Assembly: GCA_977006965.1 (NCBI GenBank)
Contig: OZ345363.1
Coordinates: forward strand, 2,108,001 to 2,172,000
DNA: 64,000 bases
Direction of reading: 5' to 3'
DNA from: Phymatolithon calcareum
Lineage: Eukaryota; Rhodophyta; Florideophyceae; Hapalidiales
Part shown: piece by piece, positions 31,025-41,447 of the stretch
How the letters are laid out: each line of letters begins with the position of its first letter
Position numbering within the stretch: the first letter of the stretch is position 1
Notes under the pieces: model-generated
Told to the model about the DNA's origin: nothing
The model's database searches: none
Seen by the model: the letters and a program-made list of their open reading frames with translations, nothing else
Position numbers and translations under genes: made by a program

Positions 31025-31569
31025 TCTGTACATTAGGGATAGCCTTACTGAAGTCGCTGTATCACGGATATCGCCATTGTATTAAATCAGCCTGAAAAAC
31101 ATATGTAGACGTGATAATATGCAAGAAAAACTTCGGAGCTAGTAGAATACATTCTTAGAAAGTCGTCGACTTTCGTCAAGTTGGGACACATGGTACCTTC
31201 TCAATAAATACACTTAATTACGAATTGAAAATCAAAACGGCAGAGTTTTTGAAAGTGGATTTCGTAGCTATACATTCCAAATACAGTTCCTCTGGCTTTG
31301 TTGCTAGGTTTTTCCTTGACTATATACTAGTGGAGCTCATGGAAAGCGTATCCAAGCAAGCTGTTGTATTTGAATATGGTTAGTTAGAGCTGTCGTCTTC
31401 GAGGGACAAGGGGATGATTTTGTAGACCACCGAATCGTGACGGACTCATCATAAGAAATTCTTCATTAGACAGCAGACAGCAAAGAAGTTATTACACGCG
31501 AAAAGCTACCCCAAGCCTTAGCAACTGCGCTCTTTTCTTTTAGGTGCATCCGAGATCCCGTTGACAAAG
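31025..31569. other. No recognisable gene
   Basis: 31420-31530 shares short blocks with the repeat at 12000-12130 (AATCGTG, AGCTACCCCAAGCC). Otherwise nothing assignable. Confidence 0.35.
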
Positions 31570-31835
31570 AACGATAGAAAGACTCGCTCTTCATTTAGAT
31601 ACCTGGGCAGCTCCCTGAAACATGACGCCTTTTTGTTCTTTACGCAGGAGATGAATTTCTTGCCAGATTATCTGTCAAGCCATCCGTTATAAGGCAGCTC
31701 CAACCAAGATGTTGCACCTGGTCTTCCACGTCAACGACAATCTCTGCGGATATAACTAGAGCACCGCTGGGCACGCTATTTCGGCAATCTGTCGAATGAG
31801 GCAGTTGACACGTTTTGTGGCGTGTGACCAGCCAT
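31570..31835 (+). mobile_element. LINE relic
   Basis: RSSFRYLGSSLKHD is readable at about 31583-31625, matching the (Y)LGS.L..D step after the reverse-transcriptase palm of CR1/RTE-like elements. RWARYFGNLSNEAVD at about 31767-31812 matches the RW.GH.. end. The frame between them is broken. Confidence 0.4.
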
Positions 31836-32280
31836 TCGCGTGATCGCTACGAGAAGAGATTCTAGAAGCTTGAATACATGTTTTCAAAATCCGAGCTTGT
31901 CGTTTTGTGGGAAAAGAATCCACGGAGGAGTGCGGCGCAACTTAAGTTGAAGCTCAGAGCTACGAAGGGAGCCTGACATGTGGGATACGTTCGAAATGAG
32001 GGTGCTGTTGTTCAGATGGTGTTCAGCCGGCGAGGAAAAATTCATGGCTTCGTGCTGACGCCACCAGCAAAAAATCGCTGCTGAAAATAGAATGAAAATT
32101 ACTGACGACAGAGGTGAACGTTAGTTCAACTTTTAATAGTGTAGCCACCGGGAATTGAGATGCCTCTTAATGTAGCTGAGTGTTGAATACGGTTGCGGAA
32201 CTTCTTGCTGCACGAGGCAATCGTAATAGCTGCAGTGTAGTAGCAGATTATGCATTGTCTGCCAAGACGTACTCAGTAGA

Positions 32281-33220
32281 GACTGTCCTACCTTGGGATC
32301 AGTATGAACAACAACGGAGTCACCGACGATACAGCAATCTCAAGAGTTCGGAATGCGATGCGATGCATACACAAACTCCGCCAAATTGGCTTGAACGTCA
32401 GAGGACTCCAACCAACCACGTGCATCAGGATTTTCAAGTCGTTGATTCTCCCCAAGTGGGAGTATGCCATTCACCTGACACCGATCACGAAACGACTACT
32501 ATCGGCAATTGAAGCAGCAGAAGGTCTTTTCTACAGATACGTTTTCGGAAAATATGCCGAGTATCGAAGGGAGAGAATGTGAGTGCTCTGCCGTCTTGCC
32601 AGCCCACAGATGAGGAGAATGTACCAGGCTGAAAGGTTCGCCTTAAGCTTGGTAAGACGGAGGAAGTTCCTGGAGCTTTCAGAAGAATACCAGGGAAAAG
32701 AAGATTATCTGTAAGACGTATGAAAGGACATTGGGTATCTCGGGGAAGAGGAGCACCTTAAAGAAGCTCTGAAGCAAGCGGAAGAAGGTATGGTGTCAAA
32801 AAAGCGACGGCTACAAGCGACAGTCAAAGTATGGTCGTTGGAAGCAGAGGGTCGGACAGTTAAAATCCCCATCGGCGTACCGAACGACCTACCAGGAGTG
32901 CTATATATAAGGGACAGAACTGCGAGGTTGAGATGCCTGAGAGTCATTTTCAACAGAGTTCCTTTGTGGAGAAAATCCTTTCTGGCGAAGTACTTGGGAC
33001 TGGTGCTGTGGTGGCAACGTATACTATGGTCTATGAAGATGGACCAAGAAACGGAATATGACTGCAAAAGACTTACACGGGCCCTCACAGGGAGAGAAAT
33101 TCGAATTAAGGAGATATTAGAAGGAGAACAGATAGATGAGTATCGAAAACAGCGAGAAGCTGCCCTGTTACTCAAATTGAGGCTTTGGGAGCTTTTAAAA
33201 TAAATCAACATATGTACCCC
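32281..33220 (+). mobile_element. LINE family A copy (thumb and C-terminal part)
   Basis: Begins at LGISMNNNGVTDD just after the catalytic palm. It continues with HKLRQIGLNVRGL, ILPKWEYAIHLTP, AIEAAEGLF, LRCLRVIFNRVPLWRKS and KRLTRALTGREIRIKE, and ends in AAATAAATCAACATATG..CCCC. In-frame stops after about residue 92 make it inactive. Family A copies end in ..ATATCCCC and not in poly(A). Flanks GTACTCAGTAGA (32269-32280) and GCACTCAGTATA (33221-33232) agree at 10 of 12 and are probably an aged target duplication. The 5' truncation is typical of LINEs. Confidence 0.8.
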
Positions 33221-33559
33221 GCACTCAGTATAAGTTTCTGCCCATTGTGCTTGGAGAGTATAAGCAGTGGACGGATTAGAGGGATGTACTTCATGTATGC
33301 GCTCGAGCCGATGAAGGCGTGGAGATAAGGAACTACGACAATTAACTTCAGCTGGCGAAAAAAAGGCCATGCGCGAAAACAAGGGTTGGGCTGGGACTAT
33401 GGCTTTTGAATCTATGTCTGAGAAAGGTTTCTTATCGACGTCCGAGAGACAAAGTGCACGCGCGGATACAGAAATCGGAGACTCACCAGTGTATGACGTG
33501 CTGCCCGGTACCGTGGCGCTTGTGACGATGCGATCGGCATCTAGGACGAAAGCTATGGC

Positions 33560-34140
33560 CGGGGGGTGTCGTGAAAGAGCCATCAGGCATTATCGAAAAG
33601 CTGTAACGGCTGCAGCCTGCAGCTTGTTCGTCATGCGTGCAGCACGGGAGACTTCTTCTAGAGCTCTGAATGCTTGGACGAGCCAGATCAAAGAAAGGAG
33701 CCTTCTGACCGTCCAAAGGGATTAAGCAGATGGGGGTTATATGTTGATTTATTTTAGAAGCTCCCAAAACCTCAATTTGATTAACAGGGCAGCTTCTCGC
33801 TATCTTCCACCTTCATCTCTCTACTAACCTCCTAATATCTCCTTAATCCGAGTTTCTCTCCCTGTGAGGGCTCGAGTGAGTCGTTCGCATTCGTATTCTG
33901 TTTCTTGGTCCATCTTCATGCACCGTAGTGTGCGTTGGAGCACAACGAGATTAAGCAGATGTGGAGGACTTGGAATTGGTGATTCGGGACATGTCGGCAA
34001 TGCTACATGACGACCTTTTCAAGACGGCACTGCCCTTTCTCAAGCACGACGACTTTCCGATATTCAAAAAGAGATACTGGAAATGGCAGTTGATACTGTC
34101 CAAAGAAAATGTCCGAAAACAACTCTACTTAAAATGAGAA
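33560..34140 (+). mobile_element. LINE family D/C-related fragment, interrupted
   Basis: The plus strand encodes MRAARETSSRALNAWTSQIKERSLLTVQRD. After removal of the family A insert it continues ADVEDLELVIRDMSAMLHDDLFKTALPFLK. Compare the intact family D text at 56.3-57.0 kb (ERDVEELQWVCRDISSMLHHDLFETALTHLKQ). Further frames to about 34140 are broken. Confidence 0.7.
33733..33948 (-). mobile_element. LINE family A, 216-bp 3' fragment
   Basis: Flanked by an exact 13-bp target duplication, GATTAAGCAGATG, at 33720-33732 and 33949-33961. It starts GGGGTTATATGTTGATTTATTTTAGAAG, which is the family A 3' end on the minus strand, and stops after 216 bp, a strong 5' truncation. Confidence 0.9.
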
Positions 34141-34699
34141 CGTAAGCGAAGGATTGTAGCGCAACGAAAAGTCTCTCAGGTGCAATGATAAATTGACAAA
34201 GGGAGCTTCAATTATTCAGAAATCCAATTCAATCCTTCCTCAAGCAGGGAGTTTCAGCAAAATCGTTGCGACTCAATGCTGCAAACACTCTATTTCTACT
34301 GAAGCGGCGCAATCAGAATAACTCAACAAATTACTTTTGATCTCCTAAAGTCTTTTTAAGGGGAAAATTATATCGCTTTCTCTGAGAGAGAGTTTTCGAT
34401 ACCTCGCGTCTGCCGGACAGGCGGCGATCCACTCGGGGGCTAATGATGCCTCTGCAAAGTCTGCGTCGGAGCGCCATTCTTACGGATTGCATGCCATGAT
34501 ACCCTTTCATGTTCAATGGAATCATATGGCTTTCATGAGCACCCATTGCATTGCCCCGTCACTGAATAGCTCTAATAGAGGCAAAATATTTCGTGCTATC
34601 AGATAATATTCCCATGTACTGTCTAGACTGATACACATATCCTGCGTAAGCCTCTGTTGTTTGTTTGTTTATTGCAGGTTTCGGAGTTGTCCTAGAGCA
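34141..34699. other. No recognisable gene
   Basis: Short frames only. Confidence 0.35.
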
Positions 34700-34848
34700 T
34701 CTCCTCATCCTTACGGCTACTGTAGACTTTAACAGATACGACTGGTATTTGATGCCACAAAAGCTCAAAGCCGCACAAAGTGCAGAGCTTCGGGGAGATT
34801 AACATCTAAATCTCTACGCAGCCAGTCCTCAGCCGCCGTCCTTCAAAA
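34700..34848 (-). repeat. Dispersed repeat, copy with family A insert
   Basis: Matches 46045-46185: shared GCACAAAGTGCAGA, CTTCGGG, TTAACATC, ACGCAGCCA and TCAGCCGCCGTC.TTCAAA. The homology resumes at about 36918 (GGTTGGAA.CCATTT.GGATG) on the far side of the family A element. On the minus strand it reads LCTLCG.ELL, related to CTLCNLELL at 46.1 kb, so it may be coding sequence of an unidentified element. Confidence 0.7.
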
Positions 34849-36917
34849 GGGGATATATGTTGATTTATTTTAAAAGCACCCAAGACCTCACTGTGAGTAA
34901 CGGGGCAGCTTCTCAATTACTTCTAACTTACCGCATTCTATTTTCCTAACATTTCCTTGATTCGAGTTTCTCTCCATATGAGAGTTCGAGTTAGTCTTTT
35001 GCATTCATATTCAGTCTCTTTGTCCATCATCTTAGATCCGAGTATGCGCTGGAGTGCAATAAGCTCAATTTCAGCCCCGGGTCCGAAATACTCACCGAGG
35101 ATTGATTTCCTCCACAACGGAGCTCTTTTAAAAATCAGTCTTAGGCATCTTAGCCATGTCGTCCTGTCCCTTATTTGTAACACTCCTGGCAACTTCTTAT
35201 GCCTGTTTGTCGGGATTTTCCCTGAGCGATCCTCTTCGCATTTTTTCCACACTCCGATTGCATCTTCTAATCGCCGCTTCTTTGACGCTTTACCTTCTTC
35301 TGCTTGTTTCAATGGTTTGCTGAGGTGCTCCTCGTTTCTGAGATAGTTAATATCCTTCGATACTTCTGCCATATCCTCATGTCTTCCTCTGTATTCTTCT
35401 GCCTTTTTTTTTTTTTTTTCCTTTCAAGTTTATTTAAAAGCCCCACAGACTTCCGAAGATATGGGCAAGGCTTCCTCTGGTGCTACCTACCTTTGTGTAG
35501 CTCACAAAACGTCCACTAGAATCGCAGACGGGAAAACTTAGGACTCAAAGTAGTCCTATCTCAGTCCTCTACGGGATTGTTGGTGCTTGGACTCGACCAC
35601 TTTTTGCCTTGCATTCTGCGGATTAATACAGGCCTTCTTCGTTCTCCATGCGTTCTATGAGTGTCTTGCTAAATAGTAAGAGCTCATCTAGCGCCTTTTC
35701 TGTTTCCAGTCGTTTTTCTCCTTCGAGTTCGTACCCTGCTAGCGTGCGTTCAAGGGTCTCCATATGCTCTCTGGCTCTGGTGCCGAATTCTTCAGTCATA
35801 ATTGTTGTTGACACCTGTGGGAATCTGCCACAGGCATACTGCAGTGCGAGTTGTCTGTGCTTCACCTTGGGGAACTTGAGGATTGCTGGCAATTCTCTTG
35901 TTTTGTCGTATGGTATCTTTCTTTTCCGCTTCGATTCTAGGCGGTCTCCTTCCATTTCCAGAAATTTCGATCGAAGTGCTTGCGACGATTGGTTTGCTTG
36001 GATATGCTTTACCTCTTCACCGAACGGCTCTCTGGTCTCCATCGCGGCGATATCTTTCTTCGTGTACTGCCATTCATCGTTGTTTCTTCTTTCTGGCACT
36101 TCCTTTGAATACATACGTTCTTTCGCCTTGTTCCTTCTCAGCATTTTGAAGGCCAAGATTTCTCGTCGATGTGCGGCCGCCTGGATCCGGCACAGGAGAC
36201 GGAGCCTATCCGTCCTTCCTCGGGCCAGTGGCCCGGTATTCTTCTGCCTGTTCCAGTTACGTTTTCCGTTTTAACAGGCTTAAAGCAAACCTTTCCGCTT
36301 GGTGAGTCCTCCTCACCTCCGGACTATCTAGCCGACAGAGCACTCTCATTCGATTTTTTCGATGCTCCGCATATTTCCCGAAGACATACTTGTAAATAAA
36401 GACCTTCTGCTGCCTCAATTGCTGATAGCAACCGCTTCGTCATCGGAGTCAGATGACTTGCATACTCCCACTTGGGGAGAATCAACGACTTGAAAATCCT
36501 GATGCATATTTCAGGGTGGAATCCACTGACATTAACGCCACTCTGCCTAAGTTTGTGGATGCATCCAACTGCATTCCGCACTCTCGACATTGCTGTATCG
36601 TTTGTAACTCCAGTGTTGTTCATACTAATGCCCAGCTAGGAAAGTCTCCACGATTGGTGCAGCTCTTTTCTAGCAAGCATGAACTTTTGCTTAGGTAACC
36701 CCTTGTAGTTAAGCACTTCGCTCTTTCCTGGCTTTGTGTTCCATGTCATAGTATTTTCGTCTGCCCACTCCGTGGCTATGCCCAGCAGCCTTCGTATCCT
36801 TTTCGCATTCTTGGCCTGTAGAAGCACATCGTCCGCAAATAACTGAACTGGCTGCTCGGAGACAGTTCCTATAACTTTTTCAGCGGCTTCGGCAAACTTA
36901 TCCATGAATAGATGACT
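34849..36917 (-). mobile_element. LINE family A copy with reverse transcriptase, split by family B
   Basis: On the minus strand it begins in the reverse-transcriptase palm (QLFADDVLLQAKNAKRIRRLL, then WNTKPGKSEVLNYKG) and runs through MNNTGVTNDTAMSRVRNAVG. It resumes after the 35404-36235 insert with EDMAEVSKDINYLRNEEHL, LRCLRLIFKRAPLWRKS and KRLTRTLIWRETRIKEML, and ends at AAATCAACATATATCCCC. Stops and frame shifts are present. It sits inside a repeat whose uninterrupted form is at 46.0-46.2 kb, which fixes both ends to within a few bases. No target duplication is readable. Confidence 0.85.
35404..36235 (-). mobile_element. LINE family B copy, 832 bp, with A tail
   Basis: Flanked by the exact 13-bp duplication GTATTCTTCTGCC (35391-35403 and 36236-36248). 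It carries a 16-base A tail (T16 at 35404-35419). The 177-residue open frame (36156-35623) is the family B C-terminus: RRNKAKERMYSKEVPERRN, AMETREPFGEEVKHIQANQ, LRSKFLEMEGDRLESKRKRK, KVKHRQLALQYACGRFPQVST and ending KTLIERMENEEGLY. The unbroken frame and exact duplication make it one of the youngest insertions here. Confidence 0.92.
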
Positions 36918-37424
36918 CAGGTTGGAAACCATTTTGGATGTTCTAAGCCTCTCCTAACTCCGTCGCTCACTGGATTAGCCAGAAACAAACATTACTGAGG
37001 TCTAGTACCGCCCAGATGAACTAAGTCTGTTCTACTCAAACTCTCACCCCTAAGAAGATTCCAACACGGAACCAAATCTTCTATTGCCATGGGCGAATTT
37101 AGCGAGATTTTGTGTCGAGCGACTAGCAGCAGTTTTCGCTGGAGAACGATGAGCGAATCAAGGTTGTTTTAGATGAGCAGAGCATGTTAATCTAGAGAAT
37201 ACTGCAAAAAGCAGTCCTATCACGAAAAGGTGATGGTTTGAGAAAATCATTGCACTTTCCTGCCTTAGAAAGATGTCCCTACTCTCTTGTCCGTGGGCGA
37301 CGTGAATCAGGAGGATCTCCAAAACTGTAGGGTGTACAGTACTGAAGTTGAGCGGGCGAAGCGAATACAAACCGGGAAATCTCCGCTTTTAAGATTTTGC
37401 ATGTAGAACGAGGATCCATAATGC
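36918..37424. other. No recognisable gene
   Basis: 36918-36955 is the far half of the dispersed repeat interrupted by the family A element. The rest is unassigned. Confidence 0.4.
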
Positions 37425-37436
37425 GAGTAATATCAA

Positions 37437-38192
37437 GACGCCACTGACAAAGCGATTACAATCAGCAATCGAATCTGCAGAAGTTTTATTCTTCAAGTAT
37501 GATTTTGGGACATATGCCCAGCACGGCCATGGTAGAATGCGAGTTCTGTGCCGACTAGAACCACCAGCCATGAGGAGAAGACAACAAGCAGAAAGGTTTT
37601 CTGCGAGTCTAGTGAGACAAAAGAAGCGCATCGATGAGGCACATGAGTATTCTGGGAGAGATGAAGACATTAAGGAGGCAACTAAGGACATAGAATGCCT
37701 CAAGAAAGATGAAGATCTGCAGCAAGCTCTCGATAAAGCGGAGGAGGGCTCAGTCTCAAAGAAAGGGCGACGAAAAGAAATAATTGAGTTATGGGCAAAG
37801 GAAGAAGAGGGCAGATCGCTCGAGATATCAACTGATTCGAACAATATACTGGTGGTTCTCTGCGTAAGAGAAAGGTCGACACGGTTGCGATGCCTGCGGC
37901 TGATATTCAACAGAGCACCTCTTTGGAGAAAATCAGTACTAGGGGCATACTTTGGTGTCACAGCCGTGATTGAGCTGGTCGCGCTCCAACGCATTCTATG
38001 TTCATCCAAGATTAATCCTGAAATTGAATAGGAATGTAAGCGACTCACTAGAGCACTTGTTCGGAGAGAAATACGAATCAAGGATATACTGAATAGTCAA
38101 AGTACGTTAGCTTAGAAAATCGTGCAAAAGCGGCCCTGTTACTCCTGAAGAGAGGCCTTGGGAGCTCTTAAAATAAATCAACACATATCTCC
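37437..38192 (+). mobile_element. LINE family A (second subfamily), 756 bp
   Basis: Starts in TPLTKRLQSAIESAE and continues with CRLEPPAMRRRQQAERFSAS, EYSGRDEDIKEATKDIECLK, LRCLRLIFNRAPLWRKS and KRLTRALVRREIRIKDIL. It ends AAATAAATCAACACATATCTCC. It is closest to the copy at 50.1-51.7 kb. Flanks GAGTAATATCAA (37425-37436) and GAGCAATATCAA (38193-38204) agree at 11 of 12, an almost perfect target duplication. One in-frame stop (after NPEIE) is present. Confidence 0.88.
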
Positions 38193-38210
38193 GAGCAATA
38201 TCAATGATTT

Positions 38211-38422
38211 CTGGACTCCGGAGAAATGATAAGAACGGAAAAGGCATTAGACTCCATACTACTCTACAGCGTCACCATAATTGACTATATGGAAAACGAC
38301 GAGTCCCTGTACTAGGGACCAGGCGATATACTAGAATGAAAAAGCTACGAAAAGCTGCTCCCGTACAGTCTTAGGAGTGTTAATGAGGGCTTTCAAATAA
38401 ACAACTAAACAGTTGCAAAAAA
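38211..38422 (+). mobile_element. LINE family E, 3' fragment with A tail
   Basis: Ends GAGGGCTTTCAAATAAACAA, then CTAAACAGTTGCAAAAAA. It is flanked by the exact 14-bp duplication AATATCAATGATTT (38197-38210 and 38423-38436). A second copy, inverted, is at 11527-11745. The left duplicate overlaps the duplication made by the neighbouring family A element, so two elements hit the same site. Confidence 0.85.
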
Positions 38423-38436
38423 AATATCAATGATTT

Positions 38437-38762
38437 ACCACGAGTGCTCTTTCAAATATAAAATCGCACAATTCATTGCAGGCACGATTCCTTATTGGGC
38501 CTCTTGCTTATGATTTCATGAACTACGAGATCTAGTAATAAAGTATTGCACCCGAATTCAACTGTCCGCGAGAGTTAGTTTTTCGGTGTATGCAAGCGCT
38601 CGATAACATTTCCGTATAATGACAGCAAAACGTCATCTGCTGAGCGCGAAATTTTGTGAGTTGAATACCTGGCTCGCCGTGAAGCAGGGACATTAGAAAA
38701 GCATCGGACAACGGTAACCTCCGAGATTTTTCTGCTTTTTGAAAAGGAGTTAAGATCTTGTA
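38437..38762. other. No recognisable gene
   Basis: Short spacer between the family E insert and the tyrosine-recombinase element. Nothing assignable. Confidence 0.4.
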
Positions 38763-38811
38763 TTGTCAACCGGCTGAGGGGGTAGACATCGGCTTCATCT
38801 TGCAACTGATT
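38763..38811 (+). repeat. Left terminal inverted repeat of the recombinase element
   Basis: 49 bp beginning TTGTCAACCGGCTGAGGGGG and ending CTTGCAACTGATT. One mismatch (A for C) to the inverted copy at 41448-41496. Confidence 0.9.
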
Positions 38812-38815
38812 GCTT

Positions 38816-38993
38816 CTATGTCATCCCTAGGGATGACATAGAATATTGATTGCTCTATGTCATCCCTAGGGATGACATAGCAGTTTTGATAGGACACTCG
38901 TACGAAATCCTTATTTTCCACTTGTTTCCCTCGCAATTTCGAAGTCATTTCCACTGAAGACATAGAGTCTGATGTCATCCCTAGGGATGACAT
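38816..38993. repeat. Three perfect palindromes
   Basis: Half-site CTATGTCATCCCT and its complement form 26-bp palindromes at 38816-38841 and 38855-38880. A 22-bp core of the same palindrome is at 38972-38993. They stand just inside the left inverted repeat. Paired half-sites of this size are what a tyrosine recombinase binds; that role is inferred. Confidence 0.9.
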
Positions 38994-39020
38994 ATAGGGC
39001 AAGACAAAATACTATTTTTT

Positions 39021-39253
39021 GAGTATGTTCTAAGGGTGTCCCCGGTCTCTCAGGAAGAGCTGGGAATCAATTTTCTTCATTGAAAAAACAAGCCGGTTTC
39101 CAATCATGCTCTCGAGGCATCAATCACTCTCAGATCTGAGTATGTTCTAAGGGTACACCTGGTCTCTCAGGAAGAGCTGGGAATCAATATTCTTCATTGA
39201 AAAGACAGGTTGGTTTCCAATTATTCCCTCCAGGCACCAATCACTCTCAGATA
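39021..39253 (+). repeat. Two-copy tandem repeat, 117-bp unit
   Basis: GAGTATGTTCTAAGGGT starts both units (39021 and 39138), and each ends CAATCACTCTCAGAT. The units differ at roughly one base in ten. They lie downstream of the recombinase gene. Confidence 0.9.
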
Positions 39254-39441
39254 ATTAGCTTCGAATCTCGACTTTTCTTTAGTTGAATATCATTCCCTTC
39301 GTGGTCATGTGGCACAGGTGTCCTCGGCGGAGCATCATCAATCACAAGAGCATGTTCGGCAACCGGAGTTGTAAACAATATTGCAATCTATTTTTATTAA
39401 AACTAGATCGATGAGCATGAAGTTACCGATTCATCTGGAGG

Positions 39442-41250
39442 TCATTTGCAAGTGTCAGGGTTCTTAATTGGATGGTTATTAATGACAACACTAATAGTGC
39501 TTCCGGAAACGTCGCGCAAGGTGGAGAGAAAAGAAAGAGAAGAGCTTCCAGTTGTAGACATATGGCGCGCCGCCTCAAGGTTTTCTGGAGTACCATGAAT
39601 CGATGGAGTAGGAGCCAGGGAAGTGCGCAAGCGGAGACTCTCTTTGTGCGTCTCAGCACCAATCGCCTCATGTTTAGCCTTCTTCAGATTCCGTGGTAGC
39701 TGGCAAGGTGGTTCTTCCAGGAATATGTCTCGCTGCTGCTGCTGTCCCTCCTCTCCATCTAAATTTTGATAGTTCTGAAGGCTGCGAGGATCGCGGTGCC
39801 CCGTTCGCATGCTCACTGACGAGTCAGCGTGTCCCGATGCAAGGAGTAGAGATGTTACAGTTGCGCGGATTCCGTGTGTGACCATTCCCCCCTTCGCACC
39901 GGATCCTTTGATCCCAACTTCATTGCAAACATTGCCGACAATCCTTCCAAATGAGTTCTTCCCAAGATGCTGCTTCTTAAAGAATTTTGAAAACTTTGTA
40001 GCACGCGAGTTTACACCAAGGAAAAACCGATCACTGGCACAATCGATCGCACGACGCACACTCAGGTAATCATCGATGTCTTGGTACAAGTTTAAGATAC
40101 CACCCAGCGCTGTGCGGTTCCAAACTAAAATTTGCGTGGGTTTGTCGCGCACAGCGCGCATACCGCCCCGATTAGTCTTAGAAGCCCCTGCTCTGCTTCC
40201 GATAACTGCAGAAATGCGATAAACCCATTCTCCACGGATCTTCTCCTTGGTAAACTGCCGTGTGAGGAGAAGGGCGAGGGAGGTTGGGCGCATTGCGGTG
40301 ACCAGCGCAACGTCGAAAACGAGCCTGTTGAGGAAGCCGATTGGGGTTTCTCGGGAAAGAGCAGACGACGAGTAAAGTAGCACAAGATCTTCGTGTGACA
40401 AAATATTATGGCTCTCTGTGAAGGCCCCTCGGGCTTGCTGATCGGAAAGCTTGTTGTCGATCACAGCTACAAGACCCAGGCTCGGGCAATTGAAAATCGG
40501 ACCACTTAGCAGCTTCAGATTGTAACCCCACTTGTCCGCAAAATATCGTTGGATGCCGAGAACGTACCCCTTCATCGTCGACGGTTTCACTTCCTTGTCT
40601 GTCTTATCGCTTCTATAATTCACTACAAACTCGATCAGGTGATAGCGCACTCTTCTTAGCTGGTCCTCCGTCCAGTTGGTCCATCCCTGGGGTAAGAATG
40701 TTTTAAACCCATCAAAGAACAGAATCAGTCGCGCCATCTCAAACTTGCGCTCCAAACTAGACTCTTCTCCGTTCCGGCACAAAAAGCGCGCGAGGGCGCG
40801 CATGGAGTACTCGCTGCTCTTTTCTGTATTGTCGGGAACACGAACACCCAAGAATCGCTCCGTCTCTTTTGTGTGGTGCATAGGCGGTTCTAGTGTGATG
40901 TTCAGCGTACGTGTCTCTGGGACTTCTGCGGACGGTGCGAATGCAGGTGGCGCAAAGTCTGGCACCGGATTTGCCCTCAGCGCTGGGTGCGGGGCGGAAG
41001 CATTCCCTGGATTTGACGGCGAGATTGGAGCTACGAGTGCCGCGTGCCCCGGCCCTGCCGCCAGTGAGCTTTGAGGGGTTCGTGTACGCGGGAGCAGCGG
41101 GATCGTAGGCTCTTGTGGCTTAGGAGGCGCGAAGGTGGACGCTGACGGGCGGAAGGAACCATTCTCCGCTTCAATGTCCGACCATTCGGAGTCAATAATC
41201 TGGTCTAGGAGAGCTCCGGTCGCTGAAGGATCGTGGGTTGTTTTCTCCAT
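39442..41250 (-). CDS. Crypton-type tyrosine recombinase (602 aa)
   Basis: ATG at 41250 (MEKTTHDPSATGALLDQII) is the first real ATG in the frame. Residues 1-125 are Pro/Ala-rich and disordered. Residues about 130-260 form a helical core-binding domain (SMRALARFLCRNG, MKGYVLGIQRYFADKWG). The catalytic domain follows, with Arg321 in TAMRPTSLALLL, His459 and Arg462 in THGIRAT, His485 in TGHRD and the nucleophile Tyr494 in LQNYQNL. The R..HxxR..H..Y set is complete and in the order of phage-integrase-type recombinases; MRPTSLA with THGIRA is typical of Crypton proteins. The tail is Gln- and Ser-rich. It should excise and integrate the surrounding element through a 3'-phosphotyrosine intermediate. 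The domestication alternative is unlikely because the gene is framed by inverted repeats. Confidence 0.88.
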   Translation of the reverse strand: MEKTTHDPSATGALLDQIIDSEWSDIEAENGSFRPSASTFAPPKPQEPTIPLLPRTRTPQSSLAAGPGHAALVAPISPSNPGNASAPHPALRANPVPDFAPPAFAPSAEVPETRTLNITLEPPMHHTKETERFLGVRVPDNTEKSSEYSMRALARFLCRNGEESSLERKFEMARLILFFDGFKTFLPQGWTNWTEDQLRRVRYHLIEFVVNYRSDKTDKEVKPSTMKGYVLGIQRYFADKWGYNLKLLSGPIFNCPSLGLVAVIDNKLSDQQARGAFTESHNILSHEDLVLLYSSSALSRETPIGFLNRLVFDVALVTAMRPTSLALLLTRQFTKEKIRGEWVYRISAVIGSRAGASKTNRGGMRAVRDKPTQILVWNRTALGGILNLYQDIDDYLSVRRAIDCASDRFFLGVNSRATKFSKFFKKQHLGKNSFGRIVGNVCNEVGIKGSGAKGGMVTHGIRATVTSLLLASGHADSSVSMRTGHRDPRSLQNYQNLDGEEGQQQQRDIFLEEPPCQLPRNLKKAKHEAIGAETHKESLRLRTSLAPTPSIHGTPENLEAARHMSTTGSSSLSFLSTLRDVSGSTISVVINNHPIKNPDTCK

Positions 41251-41447
41251 AGCGTCAAGGTAGACACTGTTCTGGTTTGTCAACTACATAATTTGGCTCC
41301 GAGGGAGTAATGCCGCAGCGCTGTGCGGATGTGAGGAGTTGTCAACCGGCTGAGGGGACAGACATCTGCTATCTCTTGCAACTGATGTGAAGAGTTATGG
41401 CCCCTCAGAAGTGTACGGCATTACGTGAGGAGTTATGACACAGAGGC

